64,000 nucleotides of DNA from Bacillota bacterium (lineage in GTDB: Bacteria > Bacillota > Clostridia > Acetivibrionales > JAEZXR01): contig JAEZXR010000098.1 in the NCBI GenBank assembly GCA_023419605.1, forward strand, positions 1-64,000, given 5' to 3'. Each line of letters starts with the position of its first letter. Within the stretch, counting starts at the first letter, position 1. Positions 56,231-63,593 of this stretch are shown in pieces. The position numbers and the translations under genes are program-made. The notes under the pieces were generated by a model that did no database searches, had not been told where the DNA came from, and saw only the letters and a list, made by a program, of their open reading frames with translations.

Positions 56231-56814
56231 AGAAGATTTTAGTTATTGATGATACGAAGAATATCCGGCTCATGCTGACGAAGTGCCTTGAACTGGAAGG
56301 CTATCACGTAACCACCGCCAGTGACGGAAAAGAGGCCATTGAACAATTTAAAAAACATACCTTTGATTTGGCTTTTTTAGATATTAAACTGCCTGAAATC
56401 AGAGGAACGGAAGTGCTGAAAAGAATTCGGGAAATGGGAATCGAGACGCCCGTCATCATCATCACTGCCTACGGTACTGTAAAAAACGCCGTTGATTGCA
56501 CCCATTTGGGTGCCGTGGCTTATGTGCAGAAACCTTTCACTGCAGACAAGATCCGGTCGGTATTGGGCGAATTTTATGGTAAGGAGAAGAATGCAGATTC
56601 AGCCAATAACAGTTTGGAAGCCACCCTCCATCGTATTAGGGAGTTAATCAGCAGCAATGCCTTCACCGAAGCCCTGCAGCTACTGAAAAAGGTGTTTTCC
56701 ATTGATACGGAAAGACCCGAACTTTTCCTGCTGATCAGCCAGGCTTACAGAGGGCTTGGCAATTTGGACTATGCAGAAAAATATTATAAAACCTATGAGC
56801 TCTTCAAGAATTAA
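56227..56814 (+). CDS. Response regulator: receiver plus C-terminal TPR-like helices, no DNA-binding domain
   Basis: 195-aa protein. Residues 1-120 form a receiver domain (DDTKN acidic pocket, phosphoacceptor Asp in FLDIKLPEIRG, conserved Thr/Ala and the KPF lysine). Residues about 135-195 are helical and fit one to two TPR units (NAFTEALQLLKKVF, then PELFLLISQAYRGLGNLDYAEKYYKTYE). No helix-turn-helix, cyclase or ATPase output is seen. The output is thus probably protein-protein interaction. Coupled to the upstream kinase by ATGA overlap. Confidence 0.88.
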   Translation: MKKILVIDDTKNIRLMLTKCLELEGYHVTTASDGKEAIEQFKKHTFDLAFLDIKLPEIRGTEVLKRIREMGIETPVIIITAYGTVKNAVDCTHLGAVAYVQKPFTADKIRSVLGEFYGKEKNADSANNSLEATLHRIRELISSNAFTEALQLLKKVFSIDTERPELFLLISQAYRGLGNLDYAEKYYKTYELFKN

Positions 56815-57035
56815 AGTGTCGGCGAATAATTTACTTTATTCCGTATAGAATACGATAAACAGCGTTCACTCCTGTATTTTACAACGAACGGTTTTGAAGA
56901 TAGCGAAGCCTTGGGATGTAATAATTTCTACCTCCGAAAACCTATAGAATGTCTGGTCTTTTATGCGTTTATCTGGTATTATTTTAGAGAACTATTATTA
57001 TGTTCTATTTCGCTAGAGTATTGAAGGGGAAACAA

Positions 57036-58088
57036 ATGAGAAAATATCATGGCAATAAACTTGTTTTACTGTTTTTATGTTTTATGATGCCTTTTGGCTT
57101 TGCAGCATGCAAACCTAAATTTTCAGCGATGGAACCGGTAAGTCAATCCAAGTTCCTGCTAGGTACCGATTGTCAGATTACCATTTATGATCCAGTCGAT
57201 ACGAAGGTCTTCGATAAAGCCTTTGACCGTATCGCGGAGATTGAAAGGGAAATGACCGTCAACAATGCAGATACCAGTGAAATTATCCGGTTGAACCAGG
57301 CGGCAGGAAAGCAGGAAGTGAAAATAAGCGCCGACACGTTTTCCGTTCTGGAAAAAGGGTTATATTATTCACAGTTGTCCGAAGGAAGATTCGATGTCAC
57401 TGTGGGTCCCCTTGTAAAGCTGTGGAATATAAACACCAGCGAAGCTGCCATTCCCAGTGAAAGCGATCTGCAAAAAGCACTTCCGCTGATTGATTATAAA
57501 AAGCTGCATCTAAATAAAGAGACCTCAACGGCAAAACTGGATGCGGAAGGAATGATGGTGGATTTGGGAGGCGTCGCAAAAGGCTTTACAGCCGATGAAG
57601 TCGGCAAGGTCTTGCGTCAGAACGGGGTTCAGCATGCTATCATAAACCTCGGCGGCAATGTACTTACACTGGGCTCCAAACCGTCAGGAGAGGATTGGAA
57701 GGTGGGCGTACAGCATCCGCAGGAACACCGTGGCACCTATGTAGGAATCGTAAAAGTTAAAAACAAAACCGCTGTTACCTCCGGCATCTACGAAAGGTTT
57801 TTTGAAAAAGACGGAAAAATTTATCATCATATCCTGGATAAAAAGACTGGATATCCCGTAGAGAATAATTTATTCAGCGCCACTGTTATCACTACCCTCT
57901 CTTCCAATGGAGACGGCTTATCCAACACATTGTTCCAGATGGGCATAGACCGGGGAATGGAATTGCAAAAGCAGCTTACGGATATCGAAGTTATCTTTGT
58001 AACGAAGGATAAGAAAATTTATGTTTCCCAGGGGTTAAAGGACTCTTTCGAGTTAACCGACGACAGCTTTCAGGTTTTTTATAAATAA
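57036..58088 (+). CDS. ApbE-family FMN transferase lipoprotein
   Basis: Flavin transferase of 350 aa that attaches FMN covalently to threonine in target proteins outside the membrane. A lipoprotein signal with FAAC lipobox (Cys25) starts the protein. ApbE signatures are visible: LGTDCQITIYD, EGRFDVTVGPLVKLW, MMVDLGGVAKGFTADEV and HHILDKKTGYPV. ATG with AAGGGG upstream; an earlier in-frame ATG is not supported. Targets such as Rnf or Nqr subunits and flavin-based reductases are not in the window. Perfect terminator downstream. Confidence 0.93.
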   Translation: MRKYHGNKLVLLFLCFMMPFGFAACKPKFSAMEPVSQSKFLLGTDCQITIYDPVDTKVFDKAFDRIAEIEREMTVNNADTSEIIRLNQAAGKQEVKISADTFSVLEKGLYYSQLSEGRFDVTVGPLVKLWNINTSEAAIPSESDLQKALPLIDYKKLHLNKETSTAKLDAEGMMVDLGGVAKGFTADEVGKVLRQNGVQHAIINLGGNVLTLGSKPSGEDWKVGVQHPQEHRGTYVGIVKVKNKTAVTSGIYERFFEKDGKIYHHILDKKTGYPVENNLFSATVITTLSSNGDGLSNTLFQMGIDRGMELQKQLTDIEVIFVTKDKKIYVSQGLKDSFELTDDSFQVFYK

Positions 58089-58110
58089 TATATCCCTCGA
58101 CTCTGTAAAA

Positions 58111-58154
58111 AGCAAAAGCTCTCCACGGATAAAAATCCGTGGAGAGCTTTTGCT
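58111..58154. terminator. Terminator between apbE-like and ribbon-helix-helix genes
   Basis: Perfect 20-bp stem (58111-58130 with 58135-58154) with an AAAA loop, between convergent genes. Confidence 0.9.
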
Positions 58155-58191
58155 TCCAAGAGACCTCATAGCCCGCTTAAGCTACAACGCT

Positions 58192-58374
58192 TCATTCCTC
58201 CACCTGGCTATCAGCTTCCTGGTCCATTACCTTTTTATTTCTTTTTCGAAGGGCCTCCTGCAGCAGGTATTCGATCTGCCCGTTGACGGAACGGAATTCC
58301 TCTTCTGCCCAACGGCTGATTTCCTCCCACATCCGTGGATTCAAACGCAATAATATCGTCTTTTTCTCCGCCAT
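58192..58374 (-). CDS. Arc/MetJ-type ribbon-helix-helix DNA-binding protein
   Basis: 60-aa protein with the ribbon-helix-helix pattern: a beta strand (KTILLRLNP), helix A (RMWEEISRWAEEEF) and helix B (SVNGQIEYLLQEALRKR), then a charged tail. Such proteins dimerise through the strand and bind short repeated operators. The ATG used is three codons inside a GTG start and has AAGG about 11 bases upstream. It starts 13 bp after the SPFH gene stop, so the two are one operon. Its most likely operator is the set of four 11-bp-spaced ATATCA repeats in the operon promoter. Confidence 0.85.
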   Translation of the reverse strand: MAEKKTILLRLNPRMWEEISRWAEEEFRSVNGQIEYLLQEALRKRNKKVMDQEADSQVEE

Positions 58375-58387
58375 TTTCGTCACACCC

Positions 58388-59248
58388 TTAGTTATGGAGT
58401 GTTCCGGTGTTGATCACAGGTTGGGTAGACCTTTCACCACAGAGTACTACCAGAAGATTGCTGACCATGGCCGCTTTACGCTCTTCATCCAGTTCGACGA
58501 TTCCCTTATCGCCCAGCTGAGTCAGCGCCATTTGAACCATTCCCACTGCACCTTCTACGATCTTCTGTCTCGCTGCGATAATAGCAGCGGCTTGTTGTCT
58601 TTGCAGCATGGCTGCCGCAATTTCCGGCGCATAGGCCAGATGGCTCAGTCTCGCCTCTTCTATAATAACGCCTGCCTTGCCCAGTCTTTCCTGCAATTCA
58701 TTCTTCAACGTTTCAGAAACCTCATCCGCGCTTCCCCGTAAGGACATGCCCTCACTGACGTCATAAGGGTACAAGCCCGCCATATGGCGAAGTGCAGACT
58801 CGCTTTGAGTCTTCACGTATTCAATATAGTTGTCTACTTCATATAATGCCTGAACAGTATTTTCAACTCTCCAAACCACAACCGCAGCAATTTCAATCGG
58901 ATTACCCATTTCATCGTTTACTTTGAGCTTTTCTCCGTTTAAATTCCTGGAACGGAGAGAGACCTTCTTTTTTCCGTAAAAGGGATTTGCCCAGTGCCAT
59001 CCGGGAGTTTTAACCGTTCCCCTATAGTCACCGAAAAGTGTTACGGCTGCAGCCTTGTTAGGCTGTAGTGTAAAGAAGCCGCAGACAACAATCAACCACG
59101 CCACAAAAAACAGAATACCTGTAATAACAGCCACCAGCGAGGCATAAGCCACCCCTATAATAAATACAATTACAGACACTGCCAGTAAAAGCAGGCTCCA
59201 TAGGATGGCACTAAACCCCGAGGTCACTTTGATTTCTTTCTCCTGCAT
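58388..59248 (-). CDS. SPFH/band-7 domain membrane protein
   Basis: 286-aa protein with two closely spaced N-terminal membrane helices (about 13-35 and 38-60) followed by a stomatin/prohibitin/flotillin/HflK (SPFH) domain (about 62-240). Typical sequence: FTLQPNKAAAVTLFGDYRGTVKTPGWHW, then VVWRVENTVQALYEVDNY and the C-terminal helix with LQRQQAAAIIAARQKIVEGAV. SPFH proteins form large ring-like membrane assemblies and often regulate proteases or membrane domains. No partner NfeD or protease gene lies next to it; instead a ribbon-helix-helix gene follows. AGGAGG precedes the ATG. Confidence 0.9.
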   Translation of the reverse strand: MQEKEIKVTSGFSAILWSLLLLAVSVIVFIIGVAYASLVAVITGILFFVAWLIVVCGFFTLQPNKAAAVTLFGDYRGTVKTPGWHWANPFYGKKKVSLRSRNLNGEKLKVNDEMGNPIEIAAVVVWRVENTVQALYEVDNYIEYVKTQSESALRHMAGLYPYDVSEGMSLRGSADEVSETLKNELQERLGKAGVIIEEARLSHLAYAPEIAAAMLQRQQAAAIIAARQKIVEGAVGMVQMALTQLGDKGIVELDEERKAAMVSNLLVVLCGERSTQPVINTGTLHN

Positions 59249-59269
59249 GCAATCAAACCTCCTAAATTA

Positions 59270-59316
59270 ATATCAATGTGATATCATTATTATATCATAT
59301 TTATATTACATTTCAA
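59270..59316 (-). promoter_or_regulatory. SPFH promoter overlapped by four 11-bp-phased repeats
   Basis: Plus-strand ATATCA at 59270, 59281 and 59292, and ATATTA at 59303, each spaced exactly 11 bp (one helical turn). On the minus strand the promoter is TTGAAA (59311-59316), 16 bp, TATAAT (59289-59294), so the repeats cover the -10, spacer and start site. This is the geometry of a ribbon-helix-helix operator. Confidence 0.8.
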
Positions 59317-59337
59317 CTGATTTATCAAAGTTTTACG

Positions 59338-59377
59338 GATAAAATAAGACCCGGTGCGCACCGGGTCTTATTTTATC
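59338..59377. terminator. 40-bp perfect palindrome after rubrerythrin
   Basis: All bases 59338-59377 pair across the centre (59357/59358) without a forced loop; A/T tracts flank a GC core. Terminator for the perR-rbr operon. Confidence 0.9.
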
Positions 59378-59414
59378 TGCCTGCCAAAAGGCATCGATGG
59401 TTTTTTAATAATTT

Positions 59415-60008
59415 TTAATAGGTTTCAACAAAAACTTCAAAGTAGGATTGTGGATGTACGCATGCAGGACATTTGTCAAGGGCTCCTACGCCTTCATGAA
59501 CATATCCGCAGTTGCCGCACTTCCAGAGGACCTTTTCATCCTTCTTGAAGACCTTTCCTTCTTCAATATTTTGCGCCAGCTTGTTATACCTTGTCTCATG
59601 GCGCTTTTCTGCGGATGCTATCATTTTAAATGCTGCTGCAACTTCTGGGAAACCTTCTTCTTCTGCAACTTTTGCAAAAGCCGGATACAGGTCTGCCCAT
59701 TCTTCATTTTCACCGCTGGCAGCTGCCTTCAGGTTATCCAGCGTAGTTCCCTGTGCAACAGGAAATCCTGCGGTAATTTCAATCATTGCAGGAAGTTCTC
59801 CCTGGAGCCCTTCCAAAAGGAACTTATAGAACCTTTTTGCATGTTCCTTCTCATTATCGGCAGTTTCGATAAAAATGCTCTTAATCTGCTTGTAGCCTTC
59901 CTTATCTGCTACCGAAGCATAATAGGTATAGCGATTGCGAGCCTGTGACTCTCCGGCAAATGCCTTTAATAGATTTTCTGCTGTTTTTGTTCCTTTCAAG
60001 CTTTTCAT
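59415..60008 (-). CDS. rbr: Rubrerythrin
   Basis: Peroxide-reducing non-haem iron protein of 197 aa. An N-terminal ferritin-like domain with diiron ligands (E residues in FAGESQARNRYTYY, ETADNEKEHAKRFY, and EKRHETRYNKL) is followed by a C-terminal rubredoxin-like iron site (CGNCGYVHEG and CPACVHPQSYF). It protects anaerobes against hydrogen peroxide using NADH-derived electrons. It lies 12 bp after perR on the same strand, in a PerR-controlled operon. Confidence 0.96.
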   Translation of the reverse strand: MKSLKGTKTAENLLKAFAGESQARNRYTYYASVADKEGYKQIKSIFIETADNEKEHAKRFYKFLLEGLQGELPAMIEITAGFPVAQGTTLDNLKAAASGENEEWADLYPAFAKVAEEEGFPEVAAAFKMIASAEKRHETRYNKLAQNIEEGKVFKKDEKVLWKCGNCGYVHEGVGALDKCPACVHPQSYFEVFVETY

Positions 60009-60019
60009 AAATGACCTCC

Positions 60020-60451
60020 TCAGTTTTTATTATTATTATCATTAAGGCACGTTGAACATGTACCCTTATAATAAACGTTTCTTTCTCTGATGTCGAAATG
60101 TTCCAGCCCCTCTGTTTTTGTATCCTCTATTTTTATATAGAAGTCATAAACATTTCCGCAGACATCGCATTTAAAATGCCCATGGTTGGAAATATCCGCA
60201 TCATACCGGACCTCATTGTCTTCGATCGTCACCGACCGGGCAATTTTTGCATCGGTAAACAGGCTCAGGGTATTGTATACCGTAGTTTTTGATAACGTAG
60301 GTATTTCTTTGACCAATCCCTCATATATTTGTTCTACTGTAGGATGATTTTTCCTTTTCAGCAGGTACTCCATTACCTTAATCCTTGGATAGGAAGGTTT
60401 TATATTATGTTCCATTAAATATTGTCCCACGTTATCCAAATTACCTCTCAT
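60020..60451 (-). CDS. perR: PerR-type Fur family peroxide regulator
   Basis: Fur-family repressor of 143 aa. The winged-helix region has YPRIKVMEYLLKRKNHPTVEQIY and TLSKTTVYNTLSLF. The regulatory metal ligands match Bacillus PerR: His in NHPT, Asp in RYDAD, two His in SNHGHF, and Asp (not Glu) in VYDF. Structural zinc cysteines are CDVCG and CSTCL. This pattern predicts a Fe/Mn-dependent peroxide sensor whose histidines are oxidised. ATG with AAGGGG upstream. It is autoregulated through the operator upstream and cotranscribed with rubrerythrin. Confidence 0.93.
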   Translation of the reverse strand: MRGNLDNVGQYLMEHNIKPSYPRIKVMEYLLKRKNHPTVEQIYEGLVKEIPTLSKTTVYNTLSLFTDAKIARSVTIEDNEVRYDADISNHGHFKCDVCGNVYDFYIKIEDTKTEGLEHFDIRERNVYYKGTCSTCLNDNNNKN

Positions 60452-60495
60452 AAAAAAAGCCCCTTTGCAAGACTCAATTTGTAGTCATTTCATTT

Positions 60496-60544
60496 TTGTA
60501 ATGATTACATTTTGTATTTTATATCCATTTTCATCTCTTGTCAA
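60496..60544 (-). promoter_or_regulatory. perR-rbr promoter with PerR box
   Basis: Minus strand: TTGACA (60539-60544), 17 bp, TAAAAT (60516-60521). The 7-1-7 palindrome at 60496-60510 (plus strand TTGTAATGATTACAT) matches 12 of 15 bases of the PerR box TTATAATNATTATAA and overlaps the transcription start. Confidence 0.85.
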
Positions 60545-60575
60545 TACCTTTTTGATAAAAATTTTATAAAAAGTA

Positions 60576-60610
60576 AAAAGGCCAGACCCTTTATAAAGGT
60601 CTGACCTTTT
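60576..60610 (-). terminator. Terminator of the feo operon
   Basis: AAAAGGTCAGACC pairs with GGTCTGGCCTTTT (one G-T), followed by a T-rich run on the minus strand, just after the small cysteine-rich gene. Confidence 0.88.
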
Positions 60611-60624
60611 GTGCCTGCCTATAT

Positions 60625-60774
60625 TTATTTACTGCCACAGCCACTGCAACCGCCCTTACTGCAATCTCCGCTGGAGCAGCAGGTCCCTTGACCCCTTTTC
60701 ATCCGAAGAACCTGCCGTACAATAATATATGCTGTTGCGGCAATGATAAGCCCGCCAAGAATCCAATTAATCAT
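60625..60774 (-). CDS. FeoB-associated cysteine-rich membrane protein
   Basis: 49-aa peptide: one membrane helix (residues 3-22) and a short C-terminal tail with five cysteines (TCCSSGDC, then GGCSGCGSK). Small proteins of this kind are regularly found right after feoB in Firmicutes. It may help deliver ferrous iron or gate FeoB. ATG with a GAAGGTG site; 27 bp after the feoB stop. Confidence 0.87.
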   Translation of the reverse strand: MINWILGGLIIAATAYIIVRQVLRMKRGQGTCCSSGDCSKGGCSGCGSK

Positions 60775-60801
60775 TTTTTCACCTTCTTCCAAAGGACATT
60801 C

Positions 60802-62847
60802 CTATTGCAAACCGAACAGCCTTCCCACCTGGAAAACAAGGAACGCTGCAACCCAGGCAAGCCCCGTTGTATACCCTGCTGTTATTAATGTCCATTTCCA
60901 TGAATTCATTTCTCTCTTGATGGTGGCAAAAGCTGCCATACAAGGTACATAGAGCAAGGAGAAAACCATGAATGCATACGCCGTCAGCGGAGTATAAATG
61001 GATTGAAGCTGCTGGACCAGGTCTACGGATGTTTCATCCGCCCCGCTAATTCCATGCAGAATTCCCATCGTGGATACCACCGCTTCCTTGGCTACAAAAC
61101 CCGTAAGCAGTGAAACTGCAGACTGCCAATCGCCAAAGCCCAGAGGGATAAAAATTGGAGCGATCAACCTTCCGATAGCAGCCAGGATGCTTTCACCCGG
61201 ATCTTCGACCATCTGGAAAGTGAAGTTAAAGGACTGCAGGAACCAGATTACAACTGCTGCTGCGAATATGATGGTTCCGGCTTTCTTTACAAAGCCTTTT
61301 CCACGGTCCCACATATGAATCATCAACCCCTTAAGGGTAGGGATTCTGTATGGCGGCAATTCCATAACAAAGGGAGCCGCTTCCCCCTTAAAGACTGTCT
61401 TTTTGAGAACAATTCCCGAAAGAACAGCAACTACAATACCGATCAGATAGATGGAGAAAATCACCAACGGCTGGCTGCCTGCAAAGAATGCAGATATGAA
61501 TACGAGATAAATCGGAAGCCTCGCACCACAAGACATAAACGGAGTCAGCATGATGGTTAATCTTCTGTCTTTTTCATTTTCCAGTGTCCTGGTACTCATA
61601 ACAGCCGGCACCGTACAACCGAAGCCCATCAACATCGGGATAAAGGATTTACCTGTAAGCCCCAGCTTCCTGAGCAGCCGGTCCATGACAAAAGCCGCTC
61701 TTGCCATATAGCCGCTGTCTTCAAGAATAGAGAGGAAGAAAAACAGGATCATGATTTGCGGCACAAACACCAGCATACTTCCCATACCGCCGATAATACC
61801 GCCAACGATCAGTCCGTTGAGCCAATCTGCCGCTCCAGCTGCTACCAATGCACCCGAAACAAATTCAGACAGGGTTCCGTTGATTAACCCATCCAGAAAA
61901 TCAATGGTAAAGGAACCAATAGCTCCGAAGGTTATAGTGAACACGCCATACATGATCACTAAAAACAAGGGAATCGCCAAAATCCGGTTGGTAACTACCT
62001 TGTCGATTTTATCGGAAATTGTAAGGTTTGATCCTTTATCTTTCTTTTTAACCGCTTTGGTCACGACATTGGATATATAGCGGTACCGATTGTCCGCAAT
62101 AATAGTTTCTATATCATTGTCGTAATTCTTTTCAAGCTGTTCCCGGTAAGGCTTTATTGCACTCAGGACCGTCACAGGAACCTTCAGCTTTTCCTTGACT
62201 TTTTCATCTCCCTCCAAAAGCTTTAATGCAACCCATCTGGCGTTCAAAGTCTTTCGTTCTATGGAAGAAATGATTTTTCCTTCTATTTCATCAATGCAGT
62301 TCTCTATTGCTTCATCATAGATAGAGGAAGTTTGTTGAACCGTCTTACTTGCTGCCGTTTGGGCAACCTGCAGCGCTTTTTGCATCAATTCGTTGACACC
62401 GCGTCCCTTACTGGCTGAAGTCCCCAATACAGGAACTCCCAAAAGCTTTTCCAGAACCGCCGTGTCGATTTTGTCCCCTCTTGCCTCTACCGCATCCATC
62501 ATATTCAGCGCTACTATGACGGGAATTCCCAATTCCATAAGCTGCGTCGTCAGATACAAATTTCTTTCGATGTTGGTCGCTTCTACAATGTTTATAACCA
62601 CATCGGGCTTCTCGTCGAGGATATAATCCCTGGCAATGATTTCTTCCATACTATAAGGAGAAAGAGAATAAATTCCCGGAAGGTCCACTACCTTGATTTC
62701 TTCCTTGAACCTCCTTGCTCTTCCCTCTTTCTTCTCTACGGTAACGCCGGGCCAGTTTCCTACATACTGCGTGCTCCCGGTAATCTCATTAAACATGGTG
62801 GTTTTTCCACAGTTAGGATTTCCCACCAAAGCAAACGTGTAACTCAT
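60802..62847 (-). CDS. feoB: Ferrous iron transport protein B
   Basis: GTPase-coupled Fe2+ transporter of 681 aa. The N-terminal G domain shows G1 (GNPNCGKTT at residues 9-17), G3 (DLPGIYSLSP) and G4 (NMMD). The helical GDI-like region follows, then about eight membrane helices with two gate motifs (VPQIMILFFFLSILEDSGYMAR region and GFGCTVPA; CGARLPIYLVF). The ATG used follows GGGGAG by 7 bases; an ATG seven codons upstream overlaps the Fur box region. A Fur-type box lies 23 bp upstream of the start codon. Confidence 0.97.
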   Translation of the reverse strand: MSYTFALVGNPNCGKTTMFNEITGSTQYVGNWPGVTVEKKEGRARRFKEEIKVVDLPGIYSLSPYSMEEIIARDYILDEKPDVVINIVEATNIERNLYLTTQLMELGIPVIVALNMMDAVEARGDKIDTAVLEKLLGVPVLGTSASKGRGVNELMQKALQVAQTAASKTVQQTSSIYDEAIENCIDEIEGKIISSIERKTLNARWVALKLLEGDEKVKEKLKVPVTVLSAIKPYREQLEKNYDNDIETIIADNRYRYISNVVTKAVKKKDKGSNLTISDKIDKVVTNRILAIPLFLVIMYGVFTITFGAIGSFTIDFLDGLINGTLSEFVSGALVAAGAADWLNGLIVGGIIGGMGSMLVFVPQIMILFFFLSILEDSGYMARAAFVMDRLLRKLGLTGKSFIPMLMGFGCTVPAVMSTRTLENEKDRRLTIMLTPFMSCGARLPIYLVFISAFFAGSQPLVIFSIYLIGIVVAVLSGIVLKKTVFKGEAAPFVMELPPYRIPTLKGLMIHMWDRGKGFVKKAGTIIFAAAVVIWFLQSFNFTFQMVEDPGESILAAIGRLIAPIFIPLGFGDWQSAVSLLTGFVAKEAVVSTMGILHGISGADETSVDLVQQLQSIYTPLTAYAFMVFSLLYVPCMAAFATIKREMNSWKWTLITAGYTTGLAWVAAFLVFQVGRLFGLQ

Positions 62848-62869
62848 GTTATGACTCCCCTTTTGCAAT

Positions 62870-62884
62870 TGATAATCATTATCA
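62870..62884 (-). promoter_or_regulatory. Fur box upstream of feoB
   Basis: TGATAATCATTATCA is a perfect 7-1-7 Fur operator. It lies between feoA and feoB, so feoB has its own iron-repressed promoter or the site acts inside the operon. Confidence 0.9.
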
Positions 62885-62927
62885 ATGATTATTTAAAAAA
62901 AATGCTACTCTTCCTATGTAGCCTCTT

Positions 62928-63152
62928 TTATTCTACAAATATATTCTCAGCTTCCGCTTTTCTAAAGGTTAATTCATATCCACGGATATTTACTTCAATC
63001 GGATCACCCAGAGGTGCCACCTTCCGCACCAGAATCTCTGCTCCTTTGGTAACCCCCATATCCATCAATCTCCGCCGCACTGCACCTTCACCGCCGATTT
63101 TGGTTATAACTCCCTTTTCGCCGGGTTTCAATTCCCTTAGTACTCTTTCCAC
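62928..63152 (-). CDS. feoA: FeoA family protein (second copy)
   Basis: 74-aa SH3-like FeoA protein (LRELKPGEKGVITKIGGEGAVRRRLMDMGVTKGAEILVRKVAPLGDPIEVNIRGYEL is split here by description only: start LRELKPGEKG, middle RRRLMDMGVTKG, end PIEVNIRGYELTF). FeoA is thought to bind and stimulate FeoB. GTG start with AAGGAG 9 bases upstream. It lies 18 bp after the other feoA gene. Classical FeoA features are better preserved here than in its neighbour. Confidence 0.92.
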   Translation of the reverse strand: MERVLRELKPGEKGVITKIGGEGAVRRRLMDMGVTKGAEILVRKVAPLGDPIEVNIRGYELTFRKAEAENIFVE

Positions 63153-63170
63153 CTGTGCTGTCTCCTTTCC

Positions 63171-63386
63171 TTACATTTGAACCGTTAGTTGTTGAGCGAT
63201 ACCCTTGCTTAAAGCTACCCTCGAGCCTTTAACACTGACAATTAAATTTCCGCTGATTTCAGATACTACTGACACGGATACTCCTGGTATAAGTCCAAGA
63301 CCCTCCAGAAATCTTCTTGTTTCTTCTTTTGCCCTGCAACTATTTATGACAGCTTCCTTGCCTAAAGGTAACATGGTTAAAGGCAT
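63171..63386 (-). CDS. feoA: FeoA family protein (first copy)
   Basis: 71-aa FeoA-like protein with the pattern LTMLPLGKEAVINSC, then RFLEGLGLIPG and LIVSVKGSRVALSKGIAQQL. It is the first gene of the feo operon, about 40 bp downstream of a Fur-type box. Two adjacent FeoA proteins of different sequence before FeoB are common in Clostridia; they may form a mixed complex with FeoB. Confidence 0.9.
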   Translation of the reverse strand: MPLTMLPLGKEAVINSCRAKEETRRFLEGLGLIPGVSVSVVSEISGNLIVSVKGSRVALSKGIAQQLTVQM

Positions 63387-63427
63387 ACCGCCACCCCCTA
63401 CTTTTTATAGTTTTATTGTATTCCAAT

Positions 63428-63442
63428 TGATAATGATTGTCA
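63428..63442 (-). promoter_or_regulatory. Fur-type box upstream of the feo operon
   Basis: TGATAATGATTGTCA matches the 7-1-7 Fur operator TGATAATNATTATCA at all but one position and lies 42 bp before the first feoA start codon. Confidence 0.85.
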
Positions 63443-63450
63443 ATATCGCG

Positions 63451-63498
63451 AATAAAAAAATCTTCCGTTTTTGCGACACAATGGAAGATTTTTTTATT
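63451..63498 (-). terminator. Terminator after the DedA gene
   Basis: Perfect 16-bp stem (63451-63466 with 63483-63498) whose base is A/T rich on both sides; separates DedA from the feo operon. Confidence 0.9.
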
Positions 63499-63593
63499 TA
63501 TTTCATATGCACTTTGCATAAATACTCTACTTTACGCCTTATAATTGCTTACCGGATACATTCAAACTCAATGTGGCATTCCTTACACTATAC

